Assembly: GCF_009914055.1 (NCBI RefSeq)
Contig: NZ_CP028271.1
Coordinates: forward strand, 4,340,001-4,404,000
Direction: 5' to 3'
Length of the DNA: 64,000 nucleotides
Source: Mixta intestinalis
Lineage (GTDB): Bacteria > Pseudomonadota > Gammaproteobacteria > Enterobacterales > Enterobacteriaceae
In this document: in pieces, positions 59,668 to 64,000 of the stretch
Layout: each line of letters opens with the position of its first letter
Numbering within the stretch: position 1 is the first letter of the stretch
The notes under the pieces: generated by a model
Seen by the model: the letters and a program-made list of their open reading frames with translations, nothing else
Database searches by the model: none
Told to the model about the DNA's origin: nothing
Position numbers and translations under genes: made by a program

Positions 59668-59735
59668 GATGTATGCCTGTCGGCGTATGGCGTGTTGCCA
59701 GACGCTGAATAGTAATAGGTTCAGTTATGAAGCAC

Positions 59736-59761
59736 CCAGCCGCCACAGATGCAGCGGCTGG
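59736..59761 (-). other. Hairpin after pepA
   Basis: CCAGCCGC and GCGGCTGG form an 8-bp perfect stem between pepA and holC, without T-tract. Possible partial terminator or RNA stabiliser. Confidence 0.4.
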
Positions 59762-59772
59762 ATTAAAACAGC

Positions 59773-61281
59773 CTAGTCGTCGCCGTTCATTCCGGCGCGG
59801 TTCAGCAGGAACTGCGACAGCAGGGCCACCGGGCGACCGGTAGCGCCTTTTGCTTTGCCGGAGCGCCAGGCGGTTCCGGCGATATCCAGATGCGCCCAGT
59901 TATATTTACGGGCAAAGCGTGCCAGGAAGCAGGCGGCGGTAATTGCACCGCCTGGACGACCACCGATATTCGCCATATCGGCAAAGTTCGATTCCAGCTG
60001 CTCCTGATACTCATCGGCCATCGGCAAGCGCCAGGCGCGATCGCCCGCCTGCTCGGAAGCGCCGATCAGCTCGTGTGCCAGCGGGTTGTGGTTTGATAGC
60101 AGACCGCTGACATGATGGCCCAGCGCGATCACGCAGGCACCGGTCAGCGTAGCGACGTCGATCACCACTTCCGGATCGAAGCGCTCCACGTAGGTCAGCG
60201 CATCGCACAGCACCAGACGCCCTTCGGCATCGGTATTCAGCACTTCTACCGTCTGCCCGGACATGGTGGTCAGCACGTCGCCCGGACGGAAAGCGCGTCC
60301 GCCCGGCATATTTTCACAGCCCGCCAGCACGCCAACCACGTTCAACGGCAGGTTAAGCTCTGCCACCATGCGCATCACGCCATATACCGATGCGGCACCG
60401 CACATATCATATTTCATCTCATCCATGCCTTCGGCCGGCTTGATAGAGATGCCGCCGGAGTCAAAGGTCAACCCTTTGCCTACCAGCACAATCGGTTTCG
60501 CTTCCGGGTCCGGGCTGCCTTTATAGTCGATCACTGACATCAGCGATTCGTTTTGCGAGCCCTGGCCCACCGCCAGGTAGGCGTTCATACCCAGCTCTTT
60601 CATCTGCTGCTCGCCGATAACGCGCGTGGTAATGTTGCTCCAGGCATCGGCCAGCTGGCGTGCCTGTGAAGCGAGATAGGCAGCGTTACAGATATTCGGC
60701 GGCATGTTGCCTAAATCTTTCGCCGCCTTCACACCGGCGGCAATAGCCAGACCGTGCTGAATCGCGCGTTCGCCGCTGGTTAGCTCGCGGCGTGTCGGCA
60801 CGTTAAACACCATTTTGCGCAGCGGGCGACGTGGTTCGCTTTTGTTGCTTTTCAGCTGATCGAAGCAGTAGAGCGTCTCTTTTGCCGTTTCTACCGCCTG
60901 GCGCACTTTCCAGTAGGTGTTGCGCCCTTTAACGTGCAGTTCAGTCAGGAAACAGACCGCCTCCATCGAGCCGGTATCATTCAATGTATTAATCGTTTTC
61001 TGAATAACCTGCTTATACTGACGTTCATCCAGCTCGCGTTCTTTACCACAGCCAATGAGCAAAATACGCTCAGAAAGGATATTCGGCACATGATGCAGCA
61101 GCAGCGTTTGACCCACTTTACCTTCCAGTTCGCCGCGGCGCAGCAGGGCGCTGATGTAGCCATCGCTGATTTTATCCAGCTGTTCGGCGATCGGCGACAG
61201 ACGGCGCGGCTCGAAGACACCCACAACGATACAGGCACTACGCTGTTTCTCCGGGCTACCGCTTTTTACACTGAACTCCAT
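59773..61281 (-). CDS. pepA: Leucyl aminopeptidase PepA
   Basis: Hexameric two-metal aminopeptidase (M17) that also binds DNA in Xer recombination at cer-type sites and in carAB control. 502 aa; metal and catalytic motifs VGKGLTFDSGGIS, DMCGAASV and NTDAEGRLVL are complete. Divergent from lptF across 263 nt, the E. coli arrangement. Confidence 0.97.
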   Translation of the reverse strand: MEFSVKSGSPEKQRSACIVVGVFEPRRLSPIAEQLDKISDGYISALLRRGELEGKVGQTLLLHHVPNILSERILLIGCGKERELDERQYKQVIQKTINTLNDTGSMEAVCFLTELHVKGRNTYWKVRQAVETAKETLYCFDQLKSNKSEPRRPLRKMVFNVPTRRELTSGERAIQHGLAIAAGVKAAKDLGNMPPNICNAAYLASQARQLADAWSNITTRVIGEQQMKELGMNAYLAVGQGSQNESLMSVIDYKGSPDPEAKPIVLVGKGLTFDSGGISIKPAEGMDEMKYDMCGAASVYGVMRMVAELNLPLNVVGVLAGCENMPGGRAFRPGDVLTTMSGQTVEVLNTDAEGRLVLCDALTYVERFDPEVVIDVATLTGACVIALGHHVSGLLSNHNPLAHELIGASEQAGDRAWRLPMADEYQEQLESNFADMANIGGRPGGAITAACFLARFARKYNWAHLDIAGTAWRSGKAKGATGRPVALLSQFLLNRAGMNGDD

Positions 61282-61544
61282 GCACTCTCCTGAATCTTAA
61301 AGACAACGGCGCTGGCTGCGGCTAGAATGTACCGCCTCGTAACGCTGACGCCGTTGCGTACGACGTTTCCAGTAAAAAGGACGTCAGTTTGTGTTTCAGT
61401 GACTTTGTTATTTTTTACGTCACCTGAACGCTTGTGTCATACAATAGATCTATGACGACGGCCATTGATGATTAAAAATGGCGGATAAGCGTTGAAACTA
61501 TCGATTTTCCAGCAAAAAGACAAGTTTTCACAGGCATACGAAGC

Positions 61545-62645
61545 GTGATCATCATTAGATATCTGGTTCGGGAAACGCTAAAAAGCCAGCTGGCAATACT
61601 CTTTATCCTGCTGCTGATCTTCTTTTGTCAGAAGCTCGTCAGGATTCTGGGCGCGGCGGTGGATGGCGAGATCCCGACAAACTTAGTTCTTACCCTGCTT
61701 GGGCTCGGCGTGCCGGAAATGGCACAGCTTATCTTGCCGCTCAGTCTGTTTCTGGCCATCTTAATGACGCTGGGGCGGCTCTACACCGAAAGTGAAATTA
61801 CGGTGATGCACGCCTGCGGCCTGAGCAAGGCGGTACTGGTAAAAGCGGCGATGTTTTTAATGCTGCTGACGGCGGCGGCGGCGGCGGTTAATGTGCTGTG
61901 GCTAAGCCCCTGGTCATCACGCTACCAGAGCGAAGTGACGCAGAATGCGAAAGCCAACCCCGGCGCGGCGGCGCTGGCAGCCGGGCAGTTTCAGCAGTCC
62001 AGCGACGGCAACAGCGTGCTTTTTATTGAAGACGTTAAGGGCAACGCGTTTGGTCACGTTTTCCTCGCTCAGCTACGTCCTAAAGGCAACGCCCGTCCTT
62101 CCGTTGTGCTGGCAGACAGCGGCCATATGGAGCAGCGGTTGGACGGTTCGCAGGTGGTGACGCTGGATAAAGGCACCCGCTTTGAAGGCACCGCGCTGCT
62201 GCGTGATTTCCGCATCACCGACTTCACTAACTATCAGGCGATTATCGGTTATAAAACCGCCACGCTCGATCCTGACGATGCGGAGCAGGCCAACTTTTCG
62301 AATCTGCTTCATAACGATTCGAAGCAGTTTCGCTCCGAGCTGCACTGGCGTTTGACGCTGGTCTTTTCGGTGCTGGTGATGGCGTTGATGGTAGTACCGT
62401 TAAGCGTGGTGAACCCGCGCCAGGGACGCGTGCTGTCGATGCTGCCAGCGATGCTGCTCTATCTGATCTTCTTCCTGCTGCAAAGCTCGCTGAAATCAAA
62501 CGGTGCAAAAGGGCGGCTCGATCCGGCGGTCTGGATGTGGGTGGTTAACCTGAGCTATCTGGCGCTGGCGATTGTGCTGAACCTGTGGGATACGGTGCCG
62601 ATGCGGCGTCTGCGCGCCCGCTTTACGCGTGGAGGTTCAGTCTGA
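61545..62645 (+). CDS. lptF: LPS export ABC transporter permease LptF
   Basis: Inner-membrane subunit of LptB2FG that extracts LPS and passes it to LptC. 366 aa with GTG start at 61545 (then IIIRYLVRETLKSQ, as in E. coli). Six TM helices around a periplasmic beta-jellyroll (about 120-270). VVPLSVVNPRQGRVLSMLPA is conserved. Its TGA overlaps the lptG ATG by one base. Confidence 0.97.
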   Translation: MIIIRYLVRETLKSQLAILFILLLIFFCQKLVRILGAAVDGEIPTNLVLTLLGLGVPEMAQLILPLSLFLAILMTLGRLYTESEITVMHACGLSKAVLVKAAMFLMLLTAAAAAVNVLWLSPWSSRYQSEVTQNAKANPGAAALAAGQFQQSSDGNSVLFIEDVKGNAFGHVFLAQLRPKGNARPSVVLADSGHMEQRLDGSQVVTLDKGTRFEGTALLRDFRITDFTNYQAIIGYKTATLDPDDAEQANFSNLLHNDSKQFRSELHWRLTLVFSVLVMALMVVPLSVVNPRQGRVLSMLPAMLLYLIFFLLQSSLKSNGAKGRLDPAVWMWVVNLSYLALAIVLNLWDTVPMRRLRARFTRGGSV

Positions 62646-63721
62646 TGTTTGGCGTACTCGATCGCTATATCGGTAAAACCATCTTCAACACCATCATGCT
62701 GACGCTGTTCATGCTGGTGTCGCTCTCCGGCATCATTAAGTTTGTCGATCAGCTACGTAAAACCGGTCAGGGCGCCTATACCGCGCTCTCCGCCGGTTAT
62801 TACACCCTGCTCAGCGTGCCGAAAGATATTGAGATCTTTTTCCCGATGGCGGCACTGCTTGGCGCATTGCTCGGCCTCGGTACGCTGGCGCAGCGCAGCG
62901 AGCTGGTGGTAATGCAGGCCTCCGGCTTTACCCGTCTGCAAATCGCGCTATCGGTAATGAAAACCGCGATTCCGCTAGTGCTGCTGACGATGGCCATCGG
63001 TGAATTCGTTGCGCCGCAGGGCGAACAGATGGCGCGTAACTTCCGCGCCCAACAGATCCTTGGCGGTTCGCTGCTCTCTACCCAGTCCGGGCTGTGGGCA
63101 AAAGATGGTAACAGCTTCATCTATATAGAGCGCATCAAGGGCAGTAATGAGCTGGACGGCATCAGCATCTATAACTTCAACGATCAGCGTCGGCTGATGA
63201 GCGTGCGCTACGCCGCTACCGCTATCTGGGATAAAGAGAAACGGCGCTGGAAACTGGGGCAGGTGGATGAGTCAGATCTGAGTGATGTGAAACAGATCAC
63301 CGGCAAGCAGAGCATCAGTGGCGAATGGAAAACCAACCTGACGCCGGACAAGCTTGGTGTGGTGGCGCTCGATCCCGATGCGTTGTCGATTCGCGGCCTG
63401 CACAACTACGCCAAATATTTGCAGCAGAGCGGTCAGGAGTCCGGGCGCTATCTGCTGAATATGTGGAGTAAAATCTTCCAGCCGCTGTCGGTGGCCGTAA
63501 TGATGCTGATGGCGCTCTCCTTTATCTTTGGGCCGCTGCGTAGCGTATCGATGGGCGTACGCGTGGTGACCGGCATCAGCTTCGGTTTTCTGTTCTACGT
63601 GCTGGATCAGATCTTTGGCCCGCTTAGCCTGGTGTATGGCCTGCCGCCGGTTCTGGGCGCGGTGCTGCCCAGCGCCGCTTTCTTTGCTATCAGCGTCTGG
63701 ATGCTGATGAAACGTCGTTAA
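62645..63721 (+). CDS. lptG: LPS export ABC transporter permease LptG
   Basis: Second permease of LptB2FG. Start at 62645 (MFGVLDRYIGKTIF) in TGATG overlap with lptF, giving 358 aa. Same six-TM plus periplasmic jellyroll layout; VPKDIEIFFPMAALLGALLGLG is the coupling-helix region facing LptB, and ALSFIFGPLRSVSMG is conserved near the C-terminus. Confidence 0.97.
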   Translation: MFGVLDRYIGKTIFNTIMLTLFMLVSLSGIIKFVDQLRKTGQGAYTALSAGYYTLLSVPKDIEIFFPMAALLGALLGLGTLAQRSELVVMQASGFTRLQIALSVMKTAIPLVLLTMAIGEFVAPQGEQMARNFRAQQILGGSLLSTQSGLWAKDGNSFIYIERIKGSNELDGISIYNFNDQRRLMSVRYAATAIWDKEKRRWKLGQVDESDLSDVKQITGKQSISGEWKTNLTPDKLGVVALDPDALSIRGLHNYAKYLQQSGQESGRYLLNMWSKIFQPLSVAVMMLMALSFIFGPLRSVSMGVRVVTGISFGFLFYVLDQIFGPLSLVYGLPPVLGAVLPSAAFFAISVWMLMKRR

Positions 63722-63726
63722 TCTCC

Positions 63727-63753
63727 CGGACGCGGCAGCCAGTGCCGCGTCCG
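63727..63753 (+). terminator. lptFG terminator
   Basis: CGGACGCGGCA-GCCAG-TGCCGCGTCCG, an 11-bp perfect stem followed by TTTATCTCTTCT, immediately after lptG. Confidence 0.75.
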
Positions 63754-63756
63754 TTT

Positions 63757-64000
63757 ATCTCTTCTCGCTTTTCTCTCTGTTCTGCATCTTGTATGGTCCT
63801 GGCTAAATAATTGTAAATTTGACCGCCTGTTACCTTTTCTGCCGCTGCGTTAATTAAAATGTTAGCGCCAAGAAGAGGTTAATAAGAAGTCTGCTCTTTT
63901 ATTCTCACCATAGCCTGATGTGAAAATTTGTTGGTGAATAAAAAGCGATAAAAAACAGGGCCGCTCCAGGCGTTAATGTCAGTGGAATTTATATTTCTTA
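63757..64000. other. AT-rich end of window, no gene recognised
   Basis: No reading frame with recognisable similarity, no tRNA and no clear promoter was found after the lptFG terminator. Base composition becomes visibly richer in A+T than the preceding genes, so an accessory region may begin here. Confidence 0.4.

Overview
The window is chromosomal DNA of an enterobacterial gamma-proteobacterium, most likely Erwiniaceae (Pantoea/Erwinia/Mixta type). This rests on near-identity, recognised from memory, of many proteins to their E. coli counterparts, on long stretches of E. coli-like gene order, and on local differences from E. coli: no argG between the two tRNA genes, miaE present, and the yhb/yra block joined directly to nrdDG. 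The species call is inference; no search was run.

Layout. (1) 1-3510: 3' part of fes and complete fepA, divergent around a Fur box (enterobactin use). (2) 3528-6681: dacB-pmrA-pmrB operon (peptidoglycan endopeptidase plus Fe3+/polymyxin-type two-component system). (3) 6931-13602: greA, yhbY, rlmE-ftsH, folP-glmM, secG and leuU. (4) 13603-22104: an accessory segment in the leuU-metY slot, holding a YedE-type selenium/sulfur transporter with a DUF3343 partner; a translationally coupled pair made of an extracellular solute-binding protein and a di-heme c-type oxidoreductase; a divergent TonB-dependent receptor; and a tyrosine-phosphatase-like protein. (5) 22105-34392: metY-rimP-nusA-infB-rbfA-truB-rpsO-pnp-nlpI-deaD, the conserved translation and RNA-metabolism run. 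(6) 34467-40974: yhbW (apparent 5' frameshift), ubiV-ubiU / ubiT (O2-independent ubiquinone synthesis), yhbS, yhbQ, yhbP, yhbO, yraR. (7) 41053-43712: nrdG-nrdD with paired NrdR boxes. (8) 43877-48753: a beta-glucoside PTS operon (IIB-IIA-GH4 phospho-glucosidase-IIC) with a divergent RpiR-family regulator carrying three HTH units. (9) 48820-63721: treC, ridA, pyrLBI, argI, rraB, miaE, yjgM, valS-holC-pepA, and lptF-lptG.

How the genes work together. Most of the window is core metabolism in operons with short gaps or overlaps. Region 4 looks like an accessory cell-envelope module: an outer-membrane receptor, a periplasmic binding protein without a permease, and a periplasmic di-heme enzyme. 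It is the best candidate here for an undescribed system, possibly redox-assisted uptake of a metal chelate, though its ligand cannot be read from sequence. Region 8 is a self-contained sugar-uptake cassette with two identical 16-nt palindromic operator candidates between regulator and operon; it occupies the place where E. coli has treC directly next to nrdD.

Functions of conserved genes rest on recognised homology. Promoters, operators and terminators were found by eye and are less certain.
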